Shown: positions 36,303 to 46,372, counted from the stretch's first letter. The stretch: DNA of 47,823 bases from Rhodovarius lipocyclicus (GCF_009900765.1 NZ_JAAABL010000030.1:1-47823), one strand, 5' to 3'. Notes: generated by a model from the sequence alone, not told the origin. A program made the numbers and translations.

Positions 36303-36956
36303 ATGCCGCGCCAGCTCGCCCTGCCGCTGGACCTCTCGCCCTCCTTCGCGGAGGCCGATTTCATCCCCGACGCGGCCAATGTCGCCGCGCGGGAATTCCT
36401 GGCCGCCCCCGAAAGCTGGCCCGACCACCGGCTGGTGCTGTTCGGCCCGGCCGGGTCCGGCAAGACGCATCTGGCCCATGTCACCGCCGCCCGGCATGGC
36501 TGGCGGCTGGACCAGGGGGCGGCGCTGCGCGGCCTGCCGCACCTGCCCGCGCGCGGCTGGGTGCTGGAGGACGCGGACCTCTGCCCCGAACCCGCCGCCC
36601 TGTTCCACGCGCTGAACGCGGCGCGCGAGGCCCGGCTGCCCCTGCTGCTGACCGGGCAGGCGCCCCCCTCCCGCTGGCCCTTCACCCTGCCGGACCTGAT
36701 GAGCCGCCTGCGCGCCACCACCGCCGTGGGGCTGGAGGCACCCTCGGACACGCTGCTGGCGGCCATGCTGGCCAAGCATCTGGCGGACCGGCAGCTGAAC
36801 CTGGCCCCCGCCCTGCAGCAATTGCTGCTGCTGCACCTGCCGCGCGACACCGCCAGCCTGCGCTCCGCCGTGGCCCGGCTGGACGAGGCGGCACTGGCCA
36901 GCGGTCGGCTGAACCGGGCCACCGTGATGGAGGCGCTGCGCGAACTGGACACATGA
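36303..36956 (+). CDS. hdaA: DnaA-homologous regulator HdaA
   Basis: HdaA works with the DNA sliding clamp to promote hydrolysis of DnaA-ATP and so limit re-initiation of replication. The 217-residue protein begins MPRQLALPLDL, where QLALPL (residues 4-9) is a clamp-binding motif like that of E. coli Hda. The AAA+ part follows with LFGPAGSGKTHLAHV (Walker A), WVLEDADL (Walker B) and SRLRATTAVGLEAPSDTLLAAML, and it lacks the DnaA DNA-binding domain. It sits just upstream of ppk1-ppx, a neighbourhood seen in other alphaproteobacteria. Confidence 0.92.
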   Translation: MPRQLALPLDLSPSFAEADFIPDAANVAAREFLAAPESWPDHRLVLFGPAGSGKTHLAHVTAARHGWRLDQGAALRGLPHLPARGWVLEDADLCPEPAALFHALNAAREARLPLLLTGQAPPSRWPFTLPDLMSRLRATTAVGLEAPSDTLLAAMLAKHLADRQLNLAPALQQLLLLHLPRDTASLRSAVARLDEAALASGRLNRATVMEALRELDT

Positions 36957-36964
36957 TAGTTCTG

Positions 36965-36984
36965 TGGCACCGCTGAAGGTGCCA
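36965..36984 (+). terminator. 7-bp hairpin between hdaA and ppk1
   Basis: TGGCACC and GGTGCCA pair around a 6-base loop, directly upstream of the predicted ppk1 promoter. It may end the hdaA transcript or act as an operator dyad. Confidence 0.35.
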
Positions 36985-37020
36985 GTGTCACATTCGCCGG
37001 GCCCTGTATAAGCTGCCCCC
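36985..37020 (+). promoter_or_regulatory. Predicted ppk1 promoter with -10 only 8 bases from the start codon
   Basis: TATAAG (37007-37012) is a good -10 in otherwise GC-rich DNA, with GTGTCA (36985-36990) 16 bases upstream as a weak -35. A start site about 7 bases after the -10 would fall on or next to the ppk1 ATG at 37021. No Shine-Dalgarno is present, which fits a leaderless mRNA. Confidence 0.4.
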
Positions 37021-39186
37021 ATGCCGGAAGCACCGACGCCCAAATCCTCCGAGGCCACCCAGCCCTCCCGTTTCATCAACCGGGAGATCTCCTGGCTCGA
37101 TTTCAACACCCGCGTGTTGGAGGAAGCGGCCAACCCGCGCCACCCGCTGCTGGAGCGCCTGCGCTTCCTGGCCATCTCGGGCTCCAACCTGGATGAGTTC
37201 TATTCGGTGCGCGTGGCGGGGCTGGTGGGCCAGGCCCGCGCCGGCGTGACCGCCGTGAACCATGAGGGCAAGACCGCCGTCCAGCAGCTGGCCGCGATCC
37301 ACACTCACGCCCAGCGCCTGATCGAGGACCAGCAGGAAACCTGGCACGAGCTGCGCGTGCTGCTCAGCCGCGCGGGCCTGCATGTCGCGGAGGCCGAGGA
37401 GCTGTCCGCCCCCGACCTGACCTGGCTGGAGCAGTATTTCCTCGACCGCATCTTCCCGGTGCTGACGCCGCTGGCGGTGGACCCGGCGCATCCCTTCCCC
37501 TTCCTGCCCAACCTGTCGCTGTGCATGGCGCTGAAGCTGGTGCGGGAGGAGGATGGCGGCATGATGCGCGCCCTGGTGCCGCTGCCGCACCAGCTGGGCC
37601 GCTTCGTGCGCCTGCCGGCCGAGGAAGGCGCCAACCGCGGCCGCTTCGTGCTGCTGGAACATGTGGTGGGGCTGTTCCTGCACCGGCTGTTCCCGGGCTT
37701 CATCCCGGCCGAACAGGGGCTGTTCCGCCTGATCCGCGACACGGATGTGGAGTTCGAGGAAGAGGCCGAGGACCTGGTCCGTTCCTATGAGACCGCGCTG
37801 AAGCGCCGCCGCCGGGGCCGTGCCATCCGCCTCGCGGTGGACAGCCGCATGCCGGCCGACATGATCGCCTTCGTCGCCGAGGAGATGGACGCCGAACCCG
37901 CCTCCACCTTCGTGGTGGACGGCACGCTGGGCGTCAGCGACTTCACGGCGCTGATCGTGGACGACCGGCCGGACCTGCTGTTCACGCCCTACACGCCCCG
38001 CTTCCCGGAACGCATCCTGGATTACGGCGGGGATGCGTTCTCGGCCATCCGCGCCAAGGACATCGTGGTGCACCACCCCTATGAGTCCTTCGACGTGGTG
38101 GTGCAGTTCCTGCGCCAGGCCGCGCGGGACCCGGCGGTGGTCGCCATCAAGCAGACGCTGTACCGCACCAGCCGCGACAGCTCGATCGCGCGCGCGCTGA
38201 TCGAGGCCGCCGAGGCCGGCAAGACCGTGACCGCGATGGTGGAGCTCAAGGCCCGCTTCGACGAGGAACGCAACATCGCGCTCGCCCGGGAGCTGGAATC
38301 GGCCGGCGTGCAGGTGGTCTATGGCTTCGTGGAGCTGAAGACCCACGCCAAGGTCAGCCTGGTGGTGCGGCGAGAGGGCACGGGCTATCGCACCTATGCC
38401 CATTTCGGCACCGGCAACTACCACCCGATCACGGCGCGCATCTACACCGACCTGTCCTTCTTCACCGCCGACCCGGCGCTGACGCGCGACGCCGCCAAGC
38501 TGTTCAACTACATGACCGGCTATGCCCGGCCCGAGGCGATGGAGAAGCTCGCCTTCTCGCCGCTGACCATCCGCCCCACCTTGCTGGCGCTGATCGATGC
38601 CGAGATCGCGCACGCCGCCGCCGGCAGGCCCGCCCATATCTGGCTGAAGATGAACTCCCTGGTGGATGAGACGCTGATCGACGCGCTGTACAAGGCGAGC
38701 CAGGCCGGGGTGAAGGTGGAATGCGTGGTGCGCGGCATCTGCTGCCTGCGCCCGGGCGTGGCCGGCATGTCCGAGAACATCCGGGTGAAGTCCATCATCG
38801 GCCGCTTCCTGGAACATTCGCGCATCTGCGCCTTCGGCAACGGCCACCGCATGCCCAGCCGCCGGGCCAAGGTCTATATCTCCTCGGCGGACTGGATGGC
38901 GCGCAACATGGACTGGCGCGTGGAGACCCTGGTGCCGGTGGAGAACCCCACCGTGCATGCCCAGGTGCTGGACCAGATCATGGTGGTAAACCTGAAGGAC
39001 ACCGCCCAGAGCTGGGACCTGCGCGCCGATGGCAGCTGGCACCGCCGCCGCGCGGGGGCGGAGCCGATCTCCGCGCATGAGTATTTCATGACGAACCCCT
39101 CGCTTTCCGGGCGCGGGAGTGCTTTGAACCGTCCGTCGCGGCCCGCCATCCGCCGGCCGCGCCAGGATCGTGTCACGCAAGACTGA
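37021..39186 (+). CDS. ppk1: Polyphosphate kinase Ppk1
   Basis: Ppk1 makes polyphosphate from the terminal phosphate of ATP at the membrane. The 721-residue product has the N domain ([19 protein letters not shown]), the head domain ([23 protein letters not shown]) and two catalytic phospholipase-D-like domains. [28 protein letters not shown] (His phosphorylation region), HFGTGNYHP, and [29 protein letters not shown] are conserved. The length is normal. ppx begins inside its last codons. Confidence 0.97.
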   Translation: MPEAPTPKSSEATQPSRFINREISWLDFNTRVLEEAANPRHPLLERLRFLAISGSNLDEFYSVRVAGLVGQARAGVTAVNHEGKTAVQQLAAIHTHAQRLIEDQQETWHELRVLLSRAGLHVAEAEELSAPDLTWLEQYFLDRIFPVLTPLAVDPAHPFPFLPNLSLCMALKLVREEDGGMMRALVPLPHQLGRFVRLPAEEGANRGRFVLLEHVVGLFLHRLFPGFIPAEQGLFRLIRDTDVEFEEEAEDLVRSYETALKRRRRGRAIRLAVDSRMPADMIAFVAEEMDAEPASTFVVDGTLGVSDFTALIVDDRPDLLFTPYTPRFPERILDYGGDAFSAIRAKDIVVHHPYESFDVVVQFLRQAARDPAVVAIKQTLYRTSRDSSIARALIEAAEAGKTVTAMVELKARFDEERNIALARELESAGVQVVYGFVELKTHAKVSLVVRREGTGYRTYAHFGTGNYHPITARIYTDLSFFTADPALTRDAAKLFNYMTGYARPEAMEKLAFSPLTIRPTLLALIDAEIAHAAAGRPAHIWLKMNSLVDETLIDALYKASQAGVKVECVVRGICCLRPGVAGMSENIRVKSIIGRFLEHSRICAFGNGHRMPSRRAKVYISSADWMARNMDWRVETLVPVENPTVHAQVLDQIMVVNLKDTAQSWDLRADGSWHRRRAGAEPISAHEYFMTNPSLSGRGSALNRPSRPAIRRPRQDRVTQD

Positions 39187-40717
39187 CCGCACAGGAACAG
39201 ACCGCTTGGACCATTCGCCGGCTTTCCACGCTTCCCAACAGGGCGCGCGCCCGCAGCGTTTCGGGGTGGTGGATCTTGGCTCCAATTCCGTGCGGCTGGT
39301 GGTGTTCGAGGGGCTGTCCCGCAATCCGGAGGCCATCTTCAACGAGAAGGCGGTCCTCGGCCTCGGCCGGGGGCTGACCACCACCGGGCGGCTGAACGAC
39401 GCGGCGGTGGCCCAGGCGCTGACGGTGCTGCGGCGCTATCACGCCGTGGCGCATGGCATGGGCGCGGACCCGGTGCAGGTGCTGGCCACGGCCGCCGTGC
39501 GCGATGCCGTCAATGGCCCCGATTTCATCAAGGCGCTGGAACAGGCGATGCCCGGCGTGCCCATCCAGGTGCTGTCGGGCGATGCGGAGGCCCGGCTTTC
39601 CGCCGATGGCCTGCTGCTGGGCTTTTCCGCGGCCAACGGGCTGCTGGCCGATCTCGGCGGCGGCTCGCTGGAGCTGGTGCGCCTGGTCGATGGCCAGATG
39701 CATGAGACCGTCTCACTGCCGCTCGGCACCATTCGCCTGGCGGAACGGGCGGGCGGGGACGTGACCAAGGCGCGTGCCATCGTCGAGAAGGAGCTGGCCG
39801 CCGTGCCCTGGCTGAAGCAGGCCTCGGGCACCGACCTGTTCCCGGTGGGCGGCACCTTCCGCGCCATGGCCCGCATCCACATGGCCCAGACCGCCTATCC
39901 GCTGGCGATCGTGCACCATTACGCCATCCGGCGTGAGGAAGCGCGCGACCTGGCCGGCGTGCTGATGGCCGCCCCCCGCCGCGCGCTGGAGCGCATGCCC
40001 GCCGCCCCCAGCAAGCGGCTGAACGACCTGCCCTTCGCCGCCGTGGTGCTGCGCCGCCTGCTGCGCGCCAGTGGCGCCGCCCGGGCGGTGTTCAGCGCGA
40101 ATGGCCTGCGGGAGGGCTGGTACGCCCGGCTGCTGTCGCCCGAGATGCGCTCGGCCGACCCGCTGCTGGCCGCCGCCCAGGAACTGGCCGACGCCTTCGG
40201 CCGCAACGCCGATTTCCCCCCCGCGCTGGAAGCCTGGCTGCGCCCGCTGGAACTGGCGGACAACGCGACGGACGCGGCGCTGATCTCGGCCGCCGCGCGC
40301 ATCAGCGACATCGGCAGCCACGACCACCCGGAATACCGCGCGGAACAGAGCTTCTTCCGCGTGCTGCGCCAGCATGGCGTGGGCCTGGACCACCACGCCC
40401 GCGCCTTCCTGGCGATGACCGTGGCGCTGCGGTACGAGGTGGAGCCCCCCGCGGCCTTCCTGGCCCAGGCGCGCTCGCTGCTCGCCCCGCCCGCCCTGCG
40501 GCAGGCGGAAACCCTGGGGGCGGCGCTGCGCCTGGCCTTCACCCTGTCCGGCGGCGTGACGGAGCTGCTGGCCGGCACCGCCCTGCGGCGGGAGGCCCGG
40601 CGGCTGGTGCTGCGCCTGAAGGAGGACAGCGGCGTCTTCGCCGGCGAATCCGTGCTGCGGCGGCTGGAAGTATTGGCGATCTCGCTGGGGCTGGAGGCCG
40701 TGGTCGAGACGGCGTGA
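39170..40717 (+). CDS. ppx: Ppx/GppA family exopolyphosphatase
   Basis: Ppx removes phosphates from polyphosphate ends and related enzymes cleave pppGpp. The 515-residue product carries the ASKHA-type phosphate loop [49 protein letters not shown] and [13 protein letters not shown], and a C-terminal helical HD-like domain ([28 protein letters not shown]). The GTG at 39170 overlaps the ppk1 end by 17 bases; a TTG at 39206 (LDHSPAF) preceded by AGGAAC is an alternative start. It pairs synthesis and breakdown of polyphosphate in one operon. Confidence 0.93.
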   Translation: MSRKTDRTGTDRLDHSPAFHASQQGARPQRFGVVDLGSNSVRLVVFEGLSRNPEAIFNEKAVLGLGRGLTTTGRLNDAAVAQALTVLRRYHAVAHGMGADPVQVLATAAVRDAVNGPDFIKALEQAMPGVPIQVLSGDAEARLSADGLLLGFSAANGLLADLGGGSLELVRLVDGQMHETVSLPLGTIRLAERAGGDVTKARAIVEKELAAVPWLKQASGTDLFPVGGTFRAMARIHMAQTAYPLAIVHHYAIRREEARDLAGVLMAAPRRALERMPAAPSKRLNDLPFAAVVLRRLLRASGAARAVFSANGLREGWYARLLSPEMRSADPLLAAAQELADAFGRNADFPPALEAWLRPLELADNATDAALISAAARISDIGSHDHPEYRAEQSFFRVLRQHGVGLDHHARAFLAMTVALRYEVEPPAAFLAQARSLLAPPALRQAETLGAALRLAFTLSGGVTELLAGTALRREARRLVLRLKEDSGVFAGESVLRRLEVLAISLGLEAVVETA

Positions 40718-40894
40718 TGCCCTGTTAAGCCGTTGGTGACCGGGCCTGAGACATTTCTTGACGATGCGCGGTCGGAATCCTTGCTCTATAGAGGTTGCGG
40801 TGGCGTGGCGGCGCGCCAAACTGCCCCCTTGTCCACTCCCGCCTTCTTTCGGGCTCCCCCCGCTTTCCGCCGGGCTCCACTGAGGAATCACTCT

Positions 40895-42265
40895 ATGTCC
40901 TTCAAGGCCAAGATCAGCACCACCGCACTCGTCACCGGCGCCTTCGCCGCCGGCATCGTGGTGGGCCCCCTGGTGGCGGCCTGGGCGCAGGATGGCGGGC
41001 GGGCCGAGACCTATCGGCTGCTGAACCTGTTCGGCGACGTGTTCGAGCGCGTGCGCGCCGAATATGTCGAACCCGTGCAGGACCGGGACCTGGTGGAGAA
41101 CGCGATCAACGGCATGCTGACGGGGCTGGACCCGCACAGCGGCTACCTCAACCCGCGCAATTTCCGCGACATGCAGGTGCAGACGCGCGGCGAGTTCGGC
41201 GGCCTCGGCATCGAGGTGACGCAGGAGAACGGCTATATCAAGGTCATCTCCCCCATCGACGACACGCCGGCCGCGCGCGCGGGCATCCGCCCCGGCGACC
41301 TGATCGTCAACCTGAACGGCACCAGCACCCAGGGCCTGACCCTGCAGGAGGCGGTGGAGCAGATGCGCGGCGAGCGCGGCTCCGCCATCCGCCTGACCAT
41401 CCGGCGCGAGGGCGAGCGCAACCCGATCGAGCTGTCCATCACGCGCGACGTGATCCGCCCGCAGGTGGTCCGCTTCCGCATGGAGGGGAACGATGTGGGC
41501 TATGTCCGCCTCTCCTCCTTCAACGAGCAGACGGATACGGCGATGCGCCGCGCGGTGCAGACCATCCGCAGCCAGGGCGGCACCAACCTGCGCGGCATCG
41601 TGCTGGACCTGCGCAACAACCCGGGCGGCCTGCTGGACCAGGCGGTGCAGGTCTCCGACGACCTGCTGGAGCAGGGGGAGATCGTTTCCACCCGCGCCCG
41701 CCGCGCGGAGGACGCGCAGCGCTGGAACGCGCGGGCGGGCGATATCACGGGCGGCGTGCCCATCGTGGTGCTGGTGAATTCCGGCTCGGCCTCGGCCAGT
41801 GAGATCGTGGCGGGCGCGTTGCAGGACCACCGCCGCGCCATCGTCCTGGGCACCCGCAGCTTCGGCAAGGGCTCGGTGCAGACCGTGATGCCGCTGGGGC
41901 CGAACGGCGCCATCCGGCTGACCACGGCGCGCTACTACACGCCCTCGGGCCGCAGCATCCAGAACACCGGCATCGAGCCGGACATCGAGGTGCGCGCCAG
42001 CCGCGACGACAATGCCCGCCAGCGTGAGCGCGAGGCCGACCTGCGGCGTTCCCTGCGCAACGAAGGCGGTGTGGCGCCGAATGCCGTGCAGATCCCGCCG
42101 CTGAACCTGCCGAGCGGCGTGGTGGAGCGCATCCAGGCCGAGCCGCCCGAGGGCGCCCCCGCCTTCGACGCGACGAAGCCCGAGACGGATTTCCAGCTGC
42201 AGCAGGCGCTGACGCTGATCCGCGCCCTGCCGCCGGGCACCACCCTGCGCCGCGCCCAGCGCTGA
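40895..42265 (+). CDS. ctpA: S41 family carboxy-terminal processing protease (CtpA-type)
   Basis: A 456-residue periplasmic serine protease that trims or degrades envelope proteins. An N-terminal signal/anchor (ALVTGAFAAGIVVGPLVAAWAQ) is followed by a lid region, a PDZ domain (about 95-185: GGLGIEVTQENGYIKVISPIDDTPAARAGIRPGDLIV), and the catalytic core with NSGSASASE (Ser300) and GTRSFGKGS (Lys325), the Ser/Lys dyad with the usual 25-residue spacing. GAGGAATC precedes the chosen ATG; the frame is open further upstream without homology. It is followed by the YibQ-like gene, as often in alphaproteobacteria. Confidence 0.94.
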   Translation: MSFKAKISTTALVTGAFAAGIVVGPLVAAWAQDGGRAETYRLLNLFGDVFERVRAEYVEPVQDRDLVENAINGMLTGLDPHSGYLNPRNFRDMQVQTRGEFGGLGIEVTQENGYIKVISPIDDTPAARAGIRPGDLIVNLNGTSTQGLTLQEAVEQMRGERGSAIRLTIRREGERNPIELSITRDVIRPQVVRFRMEGNDVGYVRLSSFNEQTDTAMRRAVQTIRSQGGTNLRGIVLDLRNNPGGLLDQAVQVSDDLLEQGEIVSTRARRAEDAQRWNARAGDITGGVPIVVLVNSGSASASEIVAGALQDHRRAIVLGTRSFGKGSVQTVMPLGPNGAIRLTTARYYTPSGRSIQNTGIEPDIEVRASRDDNARQREREADLRRSLRNEGGVAPNAVQIPPLNLPSGVVERIQAEPPEGAPAFDATKPETDFQLQQALTLIRALPPGTTLRRAQR

Positions 42266-42281
42266 CGCCACCGGCGGGCCC

Positions 42282-43328
42282 ATGGCTGTAGCGGGCGCTG
42301 TGCACCGGGGCGGTTGGCGCCTGCTGGGCCTGTTCTGGGTGCTGGTGCTGCTTGGCCTGGGCGGGCTGGGCGGCATGCTGGCCCTCCTCGGCCCACCCGA
42401 GCCGCGTCTGGCGGAGGCCCCGCCGCCCCCGCTCGCCGCCCCGGAACCCGCCGCCGAACCGGTGCCCGCGCCTGCCCCGGTGGCCGAGGCCCCCGCGCCC
42501 CCGCCGGCGCCATCGCGCGACATCACCATCCCCGGCGCCGACCCCGCCCTGCTGGAGGCCGGGCCCCATGGCCCCGTGCCGCGCATCGCGGTGGATGGGC
42601 GCACCTCCATCCGGCTCTATGCCCGCCCGGCCCCGGGGCGTTCCGAGACACGGCCGCGCGTGGCGCTGATCGTGGGCGGGCTGGGCATGAACGCGGTTCT
42701 CAGCGAGCAGGCCATCGCCCGGCTGCCGCCCCAGGCCACCCTGGCCATCAGCCCCTATGCCCCCCGCCCCGGCACGCTGCTGGACCGCGCCCGGGCGCGC
42801 GGGATGGAGTTCCTCGTCTCCCTGCCCATGGAGCCCAACGGCTATCCGGTGAACGACCCGGGCGACCGTGCCCTGCTGACGCGCCTGCCGCCGGCGCAGA
42901 ATGAGGAGCGGCTGCTGTGGGTGCTGTCGCGCTTCCAGGGCTATGTCGGCGCGGTCGGCGCCGTGGGGCCCATGCGCGGCGAGCGTTTCGCCGCCCTCAG
43001 CGAGCCCTTCGGCGCCATGCAGGAGCAGCTGCGCCGCCGCGGCCTGCTGTATATCGACCCTCGTCCCGGCGCCCGCGGCCCCGAGCGTGCCTGGGGCCGC
43101 ACCGTGGATGTGGTGGTGGACGAACCCGCCACCCGCACCGAGATCGACCTGAAGCTGGGCGTGCTGGAACGCCTGGCGCGTGAGCGCGGCAGCGCGCTGG
43201 GCCTGATCGGCGACGCGACCCCGGTGCTGGTGGACCGCGTGGAGGCCTGGACCCAGGGGCTGGAGGAACGCGGCGTGGTGATCGTTCCCGCATCCTCCCT
43301 GATCCGCCGCCCGGAAGTGACGCAATAG
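42282..43328 (+). CDS. Divergent polysaccharide deacetylase family protein (YibQ-like)
   Basis: A 348-residue protein. An N-terminal membrane segment (LLGLFWVLVLLGLGGLGGMLALL, about 10-33) leads into a Pro/Ala-rich linker (about 40-80). The deacetylase-like domain then shows PRVALIVGGLGMNAVLSEQAI, ATLAISPYAPRPGTLLDRARARGMEFLVSLPMEPNGYP, GAVGPMRGERFAAL and the C-terminal LIGDATPVLVDRVEAW. In the usual family the early motif contains an Asp (IDDxG); here it reads VGGLG, so activity is doubtful. Linked to ctpA, suggesting an envelope role. Confidence 0.88.
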   Translation: MAVAGAVHRGGWRLLGLFWVLVLLGLGGLGGMLALLGPPEPRLAEAPPPPLAAPEPAAEPVPAPAPVAEAPAPPPAPSRDITIPGADPALLEAGPHGPVPRIAVDGRTSIRLYARPAPGRSETRPRVALIVGGLGMNAVLSEQAIARLPPQATLAISPYAPRPGTLLDRARARGMEFLVSLPMEPNGYPVNDPGDRALLTRLPPAQNEERLLWVLSRFQGYVGAVGAVGPMRGERFAALSEPFGAMQEQLRRRGLLYIDPRPGARGPERAWGRTVDVVVDEPATRTEIDLKLGVLERLARERGSALGLIGDATPVLVDRVEAWTQGLEERGVVIVPASSLIRRPEVTQ

Positions 43329-43351
43329 CGCGGGGCTGCTACACTCCGGGC

Positions 43352-43834
43352 ATGTCCGATCTGCCCTATCGTCCCAATGTGGGCGCCCTGCTGTTCAACC
43401 CCGCCGGGCTGGTGCTGGTCGCCCGCCGCGCGGACCTCCCCAACGCCGAAGGTGCCGCCGGTGGCTGGCAATTGCCCCAGGGCGGCATGGATGAGGGCGA
43501 GGACCCCAAGGTCGCCGTGTTCCGCGAGATGAAGGAGGAAATCGGCACCGACAATGCCGAGATCCTGGCCGAACACCCGGAATGGCTGCACTACGACCTG
43601 CCGGCGCAGCTGATCGGCAAGGCGCTGGGCGGCAAGTATCGCGGCCAGACCCAGAAATGGTACGCCCTGCGCTTCCTGGGCCAGGATGCGGAGATCCGGC
43701 TGGACCTGGACCCGCACCCGGAATTCGACGCCTGGCGCTGGGCCCGGCTGAGCGAACTGCCGGCGCTGGCGGTGCCGTTCAAGCGGGAGATCTATGTGGC
43801 GCTGGTGAAGGAATTCGCGCGCTTCGCGGGGTAA
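43352..43834 (+). CDS. rppH: RNA pyrophosphohydrolase RppH
   Basis: RppH removes pyrophosphate from the 5' end of mRNAs and so starts RNase E decay. The 160-residue Nudix protein has YRPNVGALLFN and WQLPQGGMDEGE, with the full Nudix box at 44-65: Gly44, Glu50, and Arg58-Glu59 through Glu62-Glu63-Ile-Gly65. The C-terminal KWYALRFLGQDAEIRLD and EFDAWRWARLSELP are typical of RppH/IalA. The length is normal. Confidence 0.95.
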   Translation: MSDLPYRPNVGALLFNPAGLVLVARRADLPNAEGAAGGWQLPQGGMDEGEDPKVAVFREMKEEIGTDNAEILAEHPEWLHYDLPAQLIGKALGGKYRGQTQKWYALRFLGQDAEIRLDLDPHPEFDAWRWARLSELPALAVPFKREIYVALVKEFARFAG

Positions 43835-43840
43835 TCCCCC

Positions 43841-44652
43841 TCAGCGCCGCATCCCCGCCAGGAAAGCCACCACCCGCCGCATCGCATCCTCCCGCGCCGC
43901 CGTATCGGTGCCCAGATGCGCCTGCCCGTTGCCGGTGGCGGTATAGGCCAGGCCGGTCCTTACCCGCACGGGCGAGTTGGGCGCGTCGAAGCCGTGATAG
44001 GCGCCGGGATAGCCCTGGTAGGTGATGCGATCCGGAAAGCGCCGGGCCAGCTGCTCGCAGGGCCAGGCGGGGGTCCAGTCATCGGCCTCGCCGATCAGCA
44101 GTAGCAGGGGCGCCGCCGGGCGCCACAGGCCCACCCGGTTGGGCGCGCCGCGCAGCCGGGGTATAGCGCCACATAGCCGATGATCGGCGCGCCCTCCGGG
44201 TTGCCGGCGGTCCACATCACCGTGCTGCCGCCATGCGACCAGCCCATCATGACCACGCCCTGGCCGCCGAAGGGCTGCTCGGCCAGCCAGCGTGAGGCGG
44301 CGATGGCGTCGGCGCGGCGCTCGCGGCCAGGCAGGATGGCGCGCTCGCGCATCGTGCATTGCTCGCCCTGGCCGCGGCTGGCGAAGCTGTCGGGCAGCAG
44401 CACGGCATGGCCCTGTTCGGTCAGCAGCCGGGCCCAATCCCGGTACAGCGCATTGACCTGCCCATCCGGCCGGCGGAACCCGGCGCAGCCATGCATGCCC
44501 AGGATCGCGGGGCCGGTGGCGGGGGTATCGGGCAGGAACAGCTCCGCCCGCAGGGTCACGCCCGCCGGGCCCGGCAGCTCGATGGCGGATTGCCGCATGG
44601 CCCAGGCCGGCATCGCATGCAGCAGCAGGATCACAAGGGCGAGGCGGCGCAT
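43841..44652 (-). pseudogene. Dienelactone hydrolase-like alpha/beta hydrolase gene with frameshift
   Basis: The first frame (44652 to about 44150) gives a signal peptide (MRRLALVILLLHAMPAWA), GMHGCAGFRRPDGQ and the nucleophile motif GWSHGGS, then ends in a stop near 44095. The continuation lies in another frame. It carries LLLIGEADDWTP (acidic residue) and YPGAYHGFDAP (His), down to the stop at 43841. One lost or gained base near YPGC (about 44145-44165) would join them into a full ~270-residue enzyme. As read, no single product has the whole Ser-Asp-His triad. It is either a true pseudogene or a sequencing error. Confidence 0.75.
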
Positions 44653-44710
44653 GGGCGAAGCGTTACCCAGCGCGTACCGCGCAGGCAAGCGCTTCCACCG
44701 CCCCCCCCCC

Positions 44711-46372
44711 TCAGCCCGCCCGCAGATACCCGGTCTTCAGCAGCCACAGGATACCGCGCCCCGCCCAGGGCTGTTCGGCCGGGGGCAGGGCTTCGCGCAG
44801 CTTGCCGGCGGTGATGCTGCCATGCTCCGGCACGGCGGCCAGCAGATGGGCCAGCTGTGCCAGCCGGGCGGCGTCCGGCCGGGGGTGGATCGCGGCGGGC
44901 AGGGCGAGGGCCTGATCCAGCAACAGGGCGGGTGCCTCCGGGTCCCGGGCCAGCGGGGTTGTGGCGGTCAGGTGGGCGCTGGGCCAGCTCTGGAAGGCCT
45001 GGGTGGGGTCGGCCAGTTCCGGCGCCGGGGCCGGCAGGCGCGCGGGCGGTGCCGCCGCCTGGCGGATCGCGGCGAGCTCGCGCCACAGCGCTTGGTGGCG
45101 GGGGATGAGGACGGACCAGTCATACTCGGCCCCGGCGCGCAGCCGCGCGGCCTGGCCCATGGCGCGGGCGCGGGCGGGGTCGGTCAGCAGGGTTTCCAGC
45201 GCCTGGGCGGCGGCCGCGATATCCACAGCGACCAGCTGGGTGGTGGCGGCGAGATGGTGGTCATAGTCCACGGCGGCGGTGGCATGGGCCAGGGCCAGAT
45301 CGCCCGCCGTGCCCGGAGGCGCCATCAGGGTGGGGATGCGGAAGCCGTCCTGGCCGTCGCGCACCGTGTCCTTGAAGCCATCCCAGTCGCTGACGATCAC
45401 GGGCAGGCCGGCGGCCATGGCCTCGATCACCGCCAGGCCGAAGGTCTCCTGGATATTGTCCGAGAGCAGGATGAAGGCGTCGGCGGCGGCCCAGCTGCCG
45501 GGGCGGCGCTCGGGCTCGGCGCCGCCGGCGCGGTGCAGCCGCACGGTGGGGCACAGGGCGCGGGCCTGCTCGGCCAGGGCGGTTTCCTGCGCGGGGTGGG
45601 AGGTCCAGCCGACGACCAGCACATGGATGCGCCGGCCGGGGTGGCGCGCGGCGAGGCGCCCGAGGGCGGCCAGCATGGGCCAGGGATGCGCCTTGGCATG
45701 CCAGGAGACGCGGCCATGGCTGAGCACCACGAAATCCTCCTCCGCCGCGCCGATGCGCGCGCGCCATTCGGCGCGCATGGCGGGGGGGAAGTGGAAATCC
45801 CCGGTCTCGATGCCGAGCGGGATGAGGGGCAGGGCAGGGCGGGGGAAGCGGGTGGCGCCCAGGCGCTCGGCCAGGCGGGCCTGCTCGGCCTCCAGCAGGG
45901 CCGCGACCATGGCCCGCGCGGCGCGGGAGGTGCAGACCACTGCGTCCCACGGGTGCAGGGGGGCGGTGAGCAGCTGGGTGATGCCCTGCATGGCGCGCAG
46001 GGAGGACAGGGTGTGGGTGACCCCCACCAAGGAGAAGCCGCGATCCTGCCGCGCCAGGGCCCGTTGCGCCGCGAGCCCGCCGAGATCGGGCCCCGGCAGG
46101 CACAGCGTGCCCAGCCGCGCCACCGCGCCGAAGCCGCCCGGGGGGATCGCGTGGCAGGGCTGGGTGGCGCCCAGCTCACCGGCGATGGCAGCGAAACCCG
46201 CCTCCTGCCCCGGGGCGAGGGTGTAGGCATGCAAGGCGTCCAGCCCGCCATGGCGGATGAGGGCGCGCAGCATGCCCTCGGTGGCGGATTGCCGGCCCAT
46301 GAGGCGGCCCGAGCGGGTGGTGTAGCCCTCCGGCATGAAGGCCAGCGCGGCGTTGGGCGGGGAAAGGGACAT
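44711..46372 (-). CDS. Glycosyltransferase family 4-like protein with C-terminal extension
   Basis: A 553-residue GT-B-fold glycosyltransferase. The N-terminal part (MPEGYTTRSGRLMGRQSATEGMLRALIRH) resembles the acceptor-binding start. The C-terminal Rossmann half has FVVLSHGRVSWHAKAHPWPML and the donor-binding DAFILLSDNIQETFGLAVIEAMAAGLPVIVSDWDGFKDTV, the E-x7-E motif. About 150 residues after position 400 are an Ala/Pro-rich extension without a recognised domain. The sugar and acceptor are unknown. The frame is open far upstream, but homology starts near this ATG. Divergent from the third Bug gene. Confidence 0.85.
   Translation of the reverse strand: MSLSPPNAALAFMPEGYTTRSGRLMGRQSATEGMLRALIRHGGLDALHAYTLAPGQEAGFAAIAGELGATQPCHAIPPGGFGAVARLGTLCLPGPDLGGLAAQRALARQDRGFSLVGVTHTLSSLRAMQGITQLLTAPLHPWDAVVCTSRAARAMVAALLEAEQARLAERLGATRFPRPALPLIPLGIETGDFHFPPAMRAEWRARIGAAEEDFVVLSHGRVSWHAKAHPWPMLAALGRLAARHPGRRIHVLVVGWTSHPAQETALAEQARALCPTVRLHRAGGAEPERRPGSWAAADAFILLSDNIQETFGLAVIEAMAAGLPVIVSDWDGFKDTVRDGQDGFRIPTLMAPPGTAGDLALAHATAAVDYDHHLAATTQLVAVDIAAAAQALETLLTDPARARAMGQAARLRAGAEYDWSVLIPRHQALWRELAAIRQAAAPPARLPAPAPELADPTQAFQSWPSAHLTATTPLARDPEAPALLLDQALALPAAIHPRPDAARLAQLAHLLAAVPEHGSITAGKLREALPPAEQPWAGRGILWLLKTGYLRAG

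Noticed and set aside
36988-39384. 798-residue minus-strand frame opposite ppk1
   Set aside because: Antisense shadow; ppk1 on the plus strand carries all family motifs.
40758-40792. Promoter TTGACG...TATAGA before the ctpA-type gene
   Set aside because: The spacer is 23 bases, too long for a normal sigma-70 promoter; other pairings give poor -10 boxes.
39713-42610. 965-residue minus-strand frame opposite ppx and the ctpA-type gene
   Set aside because: It spans two well-supported genes and an intergenic region and shows only biased composition.
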